From Drosophila persimilis (Eukaryota; Arthropoda; Insecta; Diptera; Drosophilidae), in the NCBI RefSeq assembly GCF_003286085.1, contig NW_020825288.1, positions 16,430,001 to 16,494,000 on the forward strand: DNA of 64,000 bases, written 5' to 3'. A model generated the notes under the pieces. That model was not told where the DNA came from. It saw only the letters and a program-made list of their open reading frames with translations, and made no database searches. Below are positions 12,366-24,900 of this stretch, piece by piece. A program made the position numbers and the translations under genes. Within the stretch, counting starts at the first letter, position 1, and the number at the start of each line of letters is the position of its first letter.

Positions 12366-12745
12366 ACATTTATACCCGATACTCAGTCGGTTGGGCTCTC
12401 CTCCGCCAGAGTGCCCACACTGCAGCAGGAAGAGCGTGTGAAAGCGAGGGAATGAGTAAGCGTGTGATCTGATCTAGATTCGGCAATCTGTATCTATAAT
12501 TCTGTATTTTTATTTTTCTCGTATCTTCAAAATTGTGCATGCCACAGATGGAAGGTGGCGGGGCGAAAATTTGAAATACACCTGTAACAATATGATATCA
12601 CAGGAGTCTGGATCCAACTTTTGGTTGGTCTGGCTTTTACAGTCCCTGAGATCTAGGCGCTCTTGAAGACGGACAGACAGACTCGTGTATTGATGCTGAT
12701 CAAGAATGTATATACCTCATGGGGTCGGAAATCATTGGAAGAGAA
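12366..12745 (-). repeat. degenerate dispersed repeat, copy B
   Basis: Read on the minus strand, this block contains 'TTTCCGACCCCAT', 'TTGATCAGCATCAAT', a short GTCTGTCTGTCCGTC array, 'GGATCCAGACTCCTGTGATA', 'TTTTCGCCCCGCC', and ends in 'CTCTGGCGGA' and 'GAGTATCGGGTATAAA'. These are landmarks I recall from an abundant obscura-group repeat. It is homologous to copy A at 10391-10690 but lies in the opposite orientation, on the other side of the desaturase gene. The family name is not certain. Confidence 0.75.
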
Positions 12746-15700
12746 CTACTAATGAAAGTACACTTATAAGAACTAAGCAATTTCGGTATACTTGATATAT
12801 TTTGAGCAACACCTGATATTAGATTAAAATTCTAATCTATGCAACCTTCGGAATTTCTAATACAAATAACATTGGCTGGTTTAAAATTCAAGGGCGATTC
12901 AAGGTAAGAGCACTACCTATTCTTTATTCAGAAATAGATGGCAACATTGACTCAAAGAATAGAAATTAGATCATTTTCTAGTTTTCGGTGGAATGGAAAA
13001 GATCTATTTGTATATTGTAATGGATCTGTATAAGTAGCCGAGGGATGTTGACTCCTGGATCTAACGAGAAATAACGAACAGTAGAACCATAAACTTATTG
13101 AGGAGCTTCGCAGTCATTTGCCACCCACACACTCGAGTTTCTCCCTATTAATTAGAGCAAACGACGCATTTTATGGCAATGCAATCATCGGACAAAACAG
13201 CGCGAAAGTTTAATTGCTGCCTTTTGGCTTGAAAAATAAGAGTATGCCATAATTGCATGCAAGACAGTGGCCAATATGCCAGGGAGGGGGGCACGAGAAG
13301 CGTATCCGCATGACGCATGCGCGTAATTGCAATGCACACGAAAATTGCATAGAGCCGGCACACAGGGGTGCATTCTGTCGTTGGCGTTCTGTCCTATTTG
13401 TATGGCCCGCACTGTGGCTGGTCATGGCAGCCACAGCTACAGCCACAGCCAAAGCCAATCGCATTCTCATTATAGACAAGGCTGGCTTGAGGGCTAGCAG
13501 TTCCAATCCCAGTGCCGGGATCCCATTAACGTCAGCCTCGCGTTAAAAATCGATAGATGGATTGGGTACTGGCCACTACCGACGCTTGCTTGGGCATCGC
13601 CGTCGTCTTCGTGGCCGTCACTGTGGTCTCTGGCACTCTTGAAGACTCTCGGCGGCTCGCGGACTTGCCTTGGCCGCGGCAAAGATCAAAGCTCGCGAAA
13701 AACCACCATCATCTTCTTAAAGGTGGTAATTATGCCTCACTTTGGTCGTATATGGTCGCCCCACTGCGATCCGATGCGATCCGGGCGATGCGTTGTTCTC
13801 TGGACTGCGTTCCTCTCTCAAGTTTGGGTTCTCTCGTTGATAAAGAACGTTCGAGTGGAAGGGGCCTTGTTGGGGATCTGTCTTGTTGTCTCGGTGAAAG
13901 CTTCGCAGCAAATTTATACGCACTTCTGTCCCAAAACATGGCCGCCGGCTGCAAAATCGCACATAACCCCAAATTTGGGTTTAAGTAGCCCGATAGCAAA
14001 GTGGAGTTGGAGCGGGACCGGGAGCTGGGGATGGAGTTGGAGTTGGTGCTGGTGCTGGAGCTGAAGTAGCCCTTCATCATAACTCAGCTGTCAGCTGCAT
14101 GTCACTTCTGCGGCTACCGATCGATGTCGATGTCGATCGGCCGCACTTTGAAATTGTAGACGCAATTAGTTTGAAATATTATTATCGACACGTACTCTCC
14201 CCAGCTCGGAATGGTATCGAATGGAGCTGCTGGAGATGGCAGAGCTGCAGAGAAGGGGAATTTGTGGTCGGTCTACAATTAGCCTTAATTGAGGAATTTC
14301 ATTCGTGTTAAACTCTTTGACCGCATCTCCCTCTCAGGCAGATTTCTCTCGAACCCAAAAACCAGAACTCCATATAGCATACCCATACCCGAATCTGGAG
14401 GAGCAGGCCGACGGTCCGTTCAATTGAAAAGCTGCTGACAAAAGCTGTCATTGATGATGGCTGCCCGGACCCGGAGCCCGAGCCCCAGCCCCAGCCCCAT
14501 CCCCATCCCGAGCCGCTATTTGAAAATCAAATTGCGCCATTAACTGGCCGGCAATTAGTAGACGTAGACGCTCGAATCCAACGCCATACTCGCCACAGAC
14601 ATTTGTCTGTCAAACGGTAGTGGAACGTTACTCTTTTTCAATTATGAATAGAGAATGCTTGTTTTGTCCCGTTCCGAAAGACGAATGTGAGCTCCGGCCA
14701 CTGAGAGAAATTGTAAGCGGCATGAAAAATAAGTATGTATGAGTCCTTGATCTGAAATTTGGCAATCAGGAGCCACAAACCCTATAGAAAATATCATAGT
14801 AATATTCATATATTATAAGTGTCTTATAAGTGGATTCTTTGTCAGAAGTGAAATTGAATTATTGAAGCCCAAATTATTGAATTAAGATGTGTCGAAAATA
14901 CTTTTCTCAGTGTAGCATTGAGACAATGTCAAACCGAAAGGCTTTGTTGAATCCAATAGCCAGCCCCCAGTAAAGTCATAAAGCCTAATGGATTACTATG
15001 CTTCTGTACTTGTTCGTTGGCGGCGTTAATTAATTTGTGACTGTCTGAGAGCCGGGCCTAATTAATTAGACAATGAGCCTCGACTGTGGGGCTTCGGCTT
15101 CGGCTTCGGCCTCTGCCTCTGCCTCTCCACGCCCGGCCCCCGGGGAGAGCTGATGGATTTGCTCGATCAGCTAAAAGCTAAAAAAGCTGAAAGCCAAACA
15201 AACGCCAAACCATTATCATTAATAATATGACATTATGAGTTGAGTAAATTTATGTCTGGCTCGCATACGGAGTATATGTAATTTCTGTCCCCAAATTATA
15301 CCTTTTCTGAGTCTGCACTCCACTCCACTTCACTTTCTGATATTGATATTGAAATGAGGAAAGACCGTCGAAATGTCGCAATGACATTCGTCTCGTCTCC
15401 CATGTGAACTGACTTCATTAATTTATTTATGAGTTGATTGTGAGGCGATGGTGAGGGGCAGACGGAATTGGCACACGGCAAAGGCAGCGCGCGCTGCCAC
15501 GGAAACAACAGAAAATTACTCTGAAATTATGGCAACAATTATTTTAAAATTGAATTACGTCCAATTACAATTGAAATGAAATGCAGATGGCATCAAGATA
15601 CTCGTACCGCTCGCTCTCCTTCGGCTCCTTCATGATGGCCGCCCGAATTTGGGCTCTTCTGTTTCTGGGTTCTGTTTCTGTTGCTGTTTCTGGCCAGGAA

Positions 15701-15889
15701 GGAAGGTGGCTGTCTGATGTGGAGGCGGTAGTGGGTGACTCCCCGGCTCGGGCTAAAAAAACAGAAAAAACGAAGCTAACGTAAAAAAAACCAATTACGT
15801 GGCTGGGAATCGGGCCTGGGCGGTGGCCGTGTCAGGACGTAAGTTATTATCCTGCAATTAATTTGGCTAAATGTTCTGCTCTCCTCTGT

Positions 15890-16222
15890 GTATAGCCCGT
15901 GCGCAAGCGCCTCGCTCTGGCCTGCGCTGATTGGCTGCCTGCCACGGTGACGTCACTGTTGCAAGTGGCAAGTAAGACACGCCTGCAACACACGACCAGA
16001 GAGGCAGCTGAAGGCAGCGAGAGACACACACAGAAAGAGAGGGAAAGAGAGAGAGAGAAAGAGAGGGAGAGAGTGAGAGAGTACGCTGCTTGGCTGTGGC
16101 TGCTGACTGAAGGTATTGCTCCGTTGCAACATGTTCGATGTTGCAACAGCTCAAGAGTGGCACAAAGAATTTTTTTAACAATAAATAATTTTTGAGAAAT
16201 TTTATATATTAAAAAAAAAAAA
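15890..16222 (+). other. GA-rich block with perfect CRE and poly(A)-like end
   Basis: The block contains GATTGGC, a perfect CRE palindrome (GTGACGTCAC, 15947-15956) and a GA-rich tract (16019-16082). It ends with AATAAA (16180-16185), and 25 bases after that hexamer comes an uninterrupted A12 run (16211-16222). A polyadenylation hexamer followed at normal distance by a genomic A run is what a retroposed transcript leaves behind. No coding sequence is recognisable inside, and I did not find target-site duplications by eye. It could equally be an isolated promoter-like element that happens to lie next to AT-rich DNA. Confidence 0.3.
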
Positions 16223-16763
16223 GGAATATCTACACTTCCTTTAACCCCTACTTGGTGGTCTTTAAAGATTGTTTTCGAACACCTCTCTGGCCTCATGCTT
16301 AGATCTAGAGATTAGGCTTTCAGCCCGAACCAAATAAAGTTTCCATTTAAGCTATCTCCTAAAATTGAATTAATTCTTTGATTATACCAATCACATACGC
16401 ACACTCGTATTAATTGAGTTGAGCGTTCTGGTCTTATCGAGCCCCTCTAATTTCTCCAGGCCTAAATGCATTTGGACAATGGATCCAAGGCCTCTCCACT
16501 CATTTAGCTATCTGAAATAGTAGCTGCCCAATGTAGCGCCCACTGGATCTAGTGCATCGCCACACGCAGTCCGACTGAGAATGGGAAACCATCAACTAAA
16601 TTAATTTTCGAATTGGATGCCCATCACGCTTATCGAAAATGGCTGAAAGTGGAAACCTTTTAGGCGGCTTCTCAACTTGGCAACGAACGTCTTGTGTGGC
16701 AAATTAAAATTCAATTTTTCAAACAGATCAAATCCCATCCAATCCAATCGAACAAAGCCCCCC

Positions 16764-16808
16764 TCCATACCCATCCATATCCATCCGTATCCATCCGTAT
16801 CCATCCAT
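16764..16808. repeat. (CCATCCRTAT)n short tandem repeat
   Basis: Four imperfect copies of CCATCCATAT/CCATCCGTAT. Confidence 0.8.
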
Positions 16809-17225
16809 GCCGATGCACCGATTATGGCCCAGGGCACAAATTGAATGGCAGTCCACTTAATTCGATTTACTTTAATATACTTTTTCTTCTTTCTCTGACA
16901 TGGCTGTTGTTTTCCACTGGTTTGTTGATGCTCTCCTGCGTCAGCGCGTGGGTTAATGACGCCTTACAAATGCAGCACAATCCTTGGACTCTGGGTGCTC
17001 TGGTGTGAAGCTCCTTTGTCTCGGGATGCGTAACAAATGTCCTGCACAAAGGGAGCTGGAATTGGAAGAGGAATTGGCACAGGTTTGCCAGCAGGTCTGG
17101 GTCGGTGTCAGAGTCGGGAAAACTCATTACAAAGCGTGTGATAATCCACAGATCGGCACAAAAGGCTGAAGGCTCGCATTATGCACACGTAGTTAGCGCA
17201 AGGTAGGTCCTTGCATACGAAACCA

Positions 17226-17251
17226 TCCTTCATCCTTCATCCTTCATCCTT
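17226..17251. repeat. (CCTTCAT)n microsatellite
   Basis: Nearly four tandem copies of the heptamer CCTTCAT. Confidence 0.85.
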
Positions 17252-18952
17252 GTTCGGCGTTGGTGGCTAATGGACCCGGTGAGCGAGAGACCGAACCCAG
17301 GCACTGAGAACAGAGCCTTTAGTCTTGGTCAATGCCTTTCACACCTACACTCGGCTGAGCGTGAAGAATCGCAGAGAGGGAGCGGAGTGGCAAGGAGAGA
17401 TTCGTCCTTTAGCTCGTCCTTTAGCTATCTTTGATCAGTGCCGACTCACACAGGTGCCGCTTAGCCCGGCCACAATTAGGCGTTAATACGCCGAAGAGAT
17501 TTATAATTGTGTTAAAATCACGCACTCAAATTCCATGAGAACGGGATCGGGAATCGTTGCATTCTTAATATCGATATGGATCTGCCTTATTCCCTGCTCC
17601 CAAACCCATTTCCATTTCCATTCCCACTCGAGGGCGTTGCTGTATTTGCTGTTGAAATTTTAAGCTAATTTACACATTTCCCTACAACAATCGATGAGCG
17701 GAGCGAAAAATGTGGCGTCACTGTGTTAATTGCTGCCCCTGCCCCTGCCCCTGCCCTGGGCCTGCCCAGTCACTCTACCCAGATCCATCCATGCCCTATC
17801 AGGCTCTGTCTGCTCGAATCTGTTCCTTCCAGATCTATCTATGCCCTATCAGGGTCTCTCCCTCTCCAGCGGCTCACATCTGCCTACCCCCGAATCACGC
17901 CCCAAAAATTAATCTCCATTAGCTGGGGGACCAAGTCCGGAACCCAAAAAGAATAAAATCATTCAACTGCTTTCAACGCGGAAGCAATAAAATCTCAAAT
18001 TACTTTTCGTTTACATCCTGACTGGATTGCGGACTAAACACCCCGACCTTTCTATGTTAATGATAGCAATTAATTTTCCTACACCCACACAGGGGGAGCG
18101 AACAGTATCCGTGACCCCAAAAGGCAAAGATAAACAAATCGGGAAACATATTTTTATTGTCGCATCGCAAAAATACCGCTGGGGGGGCCATTAATTACTC
18201 AAAACGCAGACCGACCCGGCCCCGACCCCGACCCCGCATCCGAATCCGAATCCGACTCGGAGACTGCGCTCCCCCCCGCACTAGAGTGTGGCGAATTCTT
18301 ATCCCTTTTCAATTTCAGTAAACTTTCATCGCTGCTTTCTGTCTGCCGCCCACACACCCAGAAGTGTCGTCGTGATTTATTGCCTGGGCCATAATAAATT
18401 TCTTCACTCCAGGTGATAACACATAAATCAATCCATTAGTTTTTGCTCACTCACATGTATCATCGCCTTCGATTTGTTGACTCTCTGACTTTTATTTACT
18501 CTGGGGGTTACTCGAGGGTTGTTCGAGTCAGTTCCTTGGGGTGGCATTGGGGAAGGCCTTAGAGAGAGGGGGGAAGGATATATTAGGCTGGATTCGTTGC
18601 GCAGCTTTCGGCTTTGGCCTGGAGTGACAATAAATTATTGGCATGATTAGTCTGAATTTGCCATTGCGGAAGCTACGAGTTCCCACAGCGGGTCCAGAGC
18701 TATTGCCCTAATCGCGTGGAAAAGAAAAGCAAAACGAAACGAAACGAAGCGACACAAAACTTTCCCAAGATTTGGCTAGAGACACATTTCCCATGGCTAA
18801 AGTTGTGGACAAATTGAAAGGCACCGAAAGATTAGCAAACATCAATAGTAATGTGCAATGCGACAAAATGATGGGGCACAACCAAATGGAGTCAACTGGA
18901 AGACGCCCCAAGGTATGCAGCAATCCAAGGGCCACTCAACCCGCTCTTATTT

Positions 18953-18983
<31 letters not shown>

Positions 18984-21900
18984 CACAGGTGGCAATGTAG
19001 CCATTACGGCTAATGGGTAAAAGGCCTGGCGGCCAAATGAGTTAAGCCAACAAGAACAACTACCAACAGCAACGGCAACAGCAAGAGCAACATCAGATCA
19101 GCTCAGCAGCTCCGAAGCGTTAAAGTAAGCCATAAAAAAGACAAAGCCGTCATTTTTCTAATGAACCAGCAGCCGACGAAGAAGATGAAGTTGGAGCTGT
19201 GCTCTGTCTCTGGCTCTGGCTCCGAGGCTGGAGTTGAAGCTGAAAATACTGCCCAAGTGGAAGTCAGTTAAAAGACGTTGGCCAATCAGGCCTCCGCGCT
19301 GAACTTCAAAGCCAAATGAGACTGAGGCGCAGATATGAGCCGCTTAACGCATCCAATGGACCCCAAAACGGAGAGAGAGAGAGAGACACGCACTACGACA
19401 TAGGCTCCAGCTTGGATTCCGACTCCGTCTGTGGCTCCAACTTCGACTCAGTCTCGGCCAGCTTTGATAAATGAGCAGACAGGCGTACAAAGTGGAGAAT
19501 AACGAGCGAAAACAGGCTCTGCTCTGAGACTCTGGCCACGAAGCTGCAACATCTGAGTGGAGGTAACGAGCCCCAATGGGCTCCATGTGCGAGTGAGAGT
19601 GCCATTCGGAGTGTGAGTAGAATGTGAGTGTATCGGTGAGGGCCGCAAAGCAGGCTTAATCACATTGCTTGGCCATTGGCCAGACGGCGGAAGATCAAAG
19701 CGCGCTTTGGCTGTTAGACGCGGCTAGCTTGGTGGTCGCCCTGGCTGTGGCTCTAGCTGTGGCTGTGTCTGTGTCTGTGGCTTTGGGCCTGATCGGGGCT
19801 AGAATGATATGGCTAGGTAATTGGCAGGTAGTCGCCCGGCATCGTCCAAATGACATGCCAATGCTGTGTGGCACAAGCAGTAGTCCGTCCAGCCAAGAAA
19901 CCAACAAATAAAACTGAGAAAAAAGCTCTTCCTCTTGTGGATCCCGGTATGGTCTGGTCTGGGCTGGGGGCAGAGACAACACACAGGGCACAGAGACAGG
20001 GCAGAGGCAGCCACCAAATGTGATATTTTTCACATTCCCATGACATTCTGCAGGCCTCGAACGGAGGACGCCAGCGGAAGTGGCAAAATGAGTGGCGTTT
20101 CAAGACGCCGCCAAGCCACGACCGACTCGATTTCGGTGGATATACATACATACATATATGTGAAATGCGACAAAGTGACATGCAAAATTCTGTCAAATTA
20201 AAGTCAGTCATTCGGGGCAATAACTCCGAAGCCCCAAATCCCCCAAGTATCATTAGCATAACTGTCAAAGCCCGTACAGGGCAGAGGCACATCAAAGACA
20301 CATCTCCTCTGTCTAGATGGGCCCCCGACACGCATCGCCGACAAGCAGACAAATACGTATGTATATCTGCTGAATAAATTCGCGTTAAACATTAAAACCA
20401 GCCTGTGATCAGTGTCTGGAGAAAGGGAAAAGGGAAACGACCAACACACACACTCAATCAACTAACTGAAAACCGATTCCCAGTTCCATTCGTGCGAGTA
20501 CTTACTTCCTGACTTTGATAGCCGCCGCCGAGTGGCGAAAATGAGGAACATCCTGACTGACGGCTGCAGTCGGTGACTCCGAATCTGCCTCTGACTCAGA
20601 CTCAGACTCCCGTGCAAGTGCCACCAAAGAAGCGTGGAAAATTCAAAAGTAATTACATAACTACAACTACCACTCGTACAATGCAACACAATCAAAACAC
20701 ACTTGCAACGCCCTCGCCTCTCCAAAATCTCGCCCTTCTCCCTGGCCTAAAACAACAAATAAAGCAATCAAAGCGGAGGAACCTGAAGATCCCGAGAGCG
20801 ACACATGTTCTGTTCCCACACAAAAACGGAAACCTTTCTCCATCAGCATTACGTCAGAGGGACAGGGACCTGAAAGAACAACAAATTGTTGGATATTTAT
20901 AAACGTCAAAATAGGCAAAAGTCAAGATGCCTCGAGATATTTTATGGCCACAAGAAATGAACACTTTCCTACATAGATATGGAGCTCCTTGACCAGTGCC
21001 AGGGCCAGGTCCAAGTCCAGGTCCAGGTCAATCGATGGACTGGGACTGGGCACTTGTCAAAGGCGTGTGAATGGAAACGTCAAACAGGATAGTCGCTGAG
21101 GCAGCGAAGAGAATCAAAGGGATTCACAATCGGAATCCACAAGGGCGAATGGGAACGGGAATCGTAAAAACGCCGACGATTTCACACTCACCTCTTTGGG
21201 GCGTAATAAAAATTAAACGGTAGCTAGTTAGGAGGCATTCTTAGATCTTCGATCTGCTATGCCATCGCATGGTATTGTTTGCATTGATTTCCAGCGGTGG
21301 CGGTTGTTTCTGTTTTATGTACAATATTTTCATTAAGAAACGGAATTTTCGTGGAAATATAAAGGCGACTACGGCGACGGCGCTTTTGAAGACCCTGACC
21401 TGTGAGCAACGCTTCCCAGAAAAGGGATTCAGATGGGGTCTCGGGAATCGTCATAGAATAGGAGGTATAGGGTCTGCTAATTAAAGCACACAAAAATCTT
21501 AATTTGTGAATTTGTTCCGGGACAGCCGTTGATGGGAATCAATCGCAATGCCACACACGTGCACACAGGGAGAGGCACAGAGACCTGCCACATCATGATC
21601 GAATGGTCTCATTCAAGCACAGATTATCGATAAGCAGTGCTGCCCCATTGATTGATCGCCCTCCGTTTCGCATCTGTTTGGCAAGATCATGTCCGATGCT
21701 GGGCGAGCAAATAAATAACAAACTAATCATCAAAAATTAATCGCAAAAGCCAAAAGTTGGCTGTAAATTAAAATGTTTACGCAGATAAATTATTGCGTTG
21801 ATGGCAATGAATATTCATGGAACATCTGTCGAGAGCGGAATTTTAAATTAAATTAAAATAAATTAAGCCAAGATATATCCACTCCCTATAATCTTATATA

Positions 21901-24900
21901 TCACTAAACAAATTAATTAATTGTTTACTTTAGAAGATACAGATGCCGACAGCAAACGGGCCTTAATAAATTCAAAATAACGATCAAAATTAGTGGCAAC
22001 AGACCAATGGCTGACCACATGGCACTAATCACAGTTTATTAGCTGAATAAAATATCTATATGTATATATATATACATTAAATTTGGCTCGGATGTTATTG
22101 TTGCTGCCATGACAACAGATAAATTGCAATGATATATCGCAAATAAGTCATCAACTATTCGCCTGATGCGAAAGATAAGACAATTTGGGAGGCTACGGGA
22201 GGCAGTGAAGAGAAGGAAAAGTGGACCAATAGAAAAATCAATAACAATATCGAAAGATACAACAAAATATTAATTTTTTCTCCGATTTACATATAAACGC
22301 ACTCTGCATTGGTACACAACTTATTTAAAGGATGGAGGACTATGAGGTCTTCCCTTATAGCTGGTGTGCCCTGTACTGGACTGGCTTGCCAACTCAATGC
22401 CGAACATTTAATTTCGTTCACATTTAATTGCCTGAAATGAACGAATGGCACTAAATAAAAACGAAGAGGAGATTTATGCTGCAATTTGCGTAAAATTATG
22501 TTAATTGCTGCAAGGCGGCGCGACGGGAATGTAGGAGCCCCCCAGCGGGGGCGGTGGTGCAGCACTTCAGGTTTTCATGCACTTGAGCGCGAAAAAATTT
22601 CATTGATTTAAATTAATGGACATGTCAGGCAATTAATAAATGCAAAGAGCATGGCAGCCCATTCAGACTGGGCGAACATAGACAGAGCACCACCACCACC
22701 ACGATGATGAGGGAGGGTGGGTGGTTGTGTCTTTGGCCAGGGCTAGGGCCACAGTGATATTTTTCCGCTAAAGAAACAAACACCAACAAGTGGAGCAAAG
22801 GAAGCTGAAAATGCAAATGCGGTGCATAAGTGGAAGGAAAGCGGAAAGACAAATTGCATGGGCATTCGGATTGAAAGGGGAATAATGAAAATCAGCAAAG
22901 GGAATGATACAAAAATGTATAGATATTCTTCAGACCATCAAAAAAAGTGGGATTAAATAAGCAGATGATTCCAGGGACCATCCAAGAAATCCATTTCAAG
23001 AAAAGAGTGCACCTCTCAATGATTTGTGTGTATGTATAATTTTGGCATAAATATTTATGGTATATTTTATTCACCCTTGTTCCTCCCTGAAGTTCCTGCC
23101 TCTAATTAATAATTATATTCCGAGTGGTTCCGCTCCCTTGTGCCCCGTAATTGAGCCCAATTGGGAGTGTCTTCTGGTGTGACATGGAACTGCAGATTTA
23201 GTGGCATTGGCAATGCCCTCAATGGCAATGTGCGATGTGCATTGTTTATTAATTTCGGCAGAATTCCTCATTCTCATGCTCCGCTTTGGCCACGCTGACA
23301 ATCAAATCCATGTCGAGCCCTCAGTCGACGACTGATGAACGGTAAACAGTGCCGGGGATTCAGGGAAAACTCACCCCTCCGACGGTGCACTCATGAATTT
23401 AATAGAGTCATAAATATGGACTGCAGATTTCTATCGCCCAGCTGCATTTGCTGGCGATTTCACGCTGGCAATCAGTTTGGCTTTTCGCTGCCCCAGTATT
23501 GCCCCTGCCTCGTATTGTCTACTGCCCGCAGAACACTCGAGCCGCTCCTGCCTCGAGGCTCTAATGAGTTTTCAATTAAGTGTGACATCGGCATTGTCTG
23601 TGAAGTGAATGACGATGGTGCGATTCGCTCGCCCAGACCAGACCAGGCCGGACCGGACCAGACCAGAGCAGAGCAGACCAAGTCGGGCCACCACCACCCC
23701 AATTGGCAATATCACGTATACGCCGCATTCGCAACGCGTCTGCCGGAGAACCCTTTTCGGCAAAAGGAGCTCTGCCGGTCCTGATTTCCACTCGAGTGCC
23801 ACCATTTAATTTGTTTGCATTAAAATGTCATAAATTCAGGCACAGCCGAGTGGGTAGCAGCGGGTAGCACTCCCCCGAAAGTGTCCACTCATCTCGCATG
23901 CGCCAAGAACCCAACCCCCCAAAGACCGACGAACTTTCTGGCCGCTTCCGGTGCGGCTGTGTCAGGCACTCGCCATTTTCACACTCATGCAGCTAATGAG
24001 CAATAGAATTAAATGAAAATGAAAATGCCACAAGAGCAAGAGGAAAAGCCAGCAACCGCCCAGAAAAAGCCGCTGCGCTGCCACCAAAGAGAGCCCAGCG
24101 ATAGCGATGCCAACAAATCGATTTGGTCAATTTGTTATTGTTGCAGTCGCCTTCTGCTGGACGCTGTCTCCGCTGTTCTGCTGTTCTGCTGCTCTCCGCG
24201 TCGCGACCCCGGCCGCAGCCGCAACCGCAGCCACAGCACAGCCTTTTTGCCAAGAACGAAGCGCGCAAATCTGGAGTCGTCTCGGCTTTGGCGGCTCAGT
24301 TGAAACGTGTCGGCATCCTTTGATCAGTTCATATTATAAAATACTATGGTCACGCCTTAAAGGCATTAAACGAGATGGCGCTCAGCTCCACACAACAACA
24401 GACACCGACACAGACACAGAAACAGACACCAGAGAGTCGCAGAGAGAGGCAGCTTGGTGTGGAGCAAGCAATAGATTCCAGCTTGCAAGTTCTTTGTTGC
24501 ATCGGCTTCCTCGTGCAACGAGAACCAGAACGCGCCACAGCCGCAGAATCTCGGGCTCAGCATCATCATCGTCGCGTCTCATCATGATGGGGCCAGACCT
24601 GAAGCCAGTTCGGCGGCTCGGTTCTGGTCTCCTCTTAGAGGGCACGGGAATCGGTGCTTCCACATATGGGCTCGCAAAAAAGAGGAGAACAAAAACCAGA
24701 TGAAAAAACCTTTCCTCGCTTCCTGCCTACCTCTCCCGACTTTGGCTCTGAGCCGATCTTCATCGCCGGGCAGCATCGCAAATGCAACGTCATCTCGAGA
24801 GAGGCGCACGGCAATCAAGCAATGTGGTCCCCACTGCTGGCCCTCAGCCCGCTCTCCCCTTAATGCTCTTCGGGGCGTCGTGGACCACCAAACGAGCGAA

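Noticed and set aside
16019-16082. Possible Polycomb response element in the GA tract
   Set aside because: GAGAG repeats alone are not enough; I did not see a convincing cluster of GCCAT (Pho) motifs with it.
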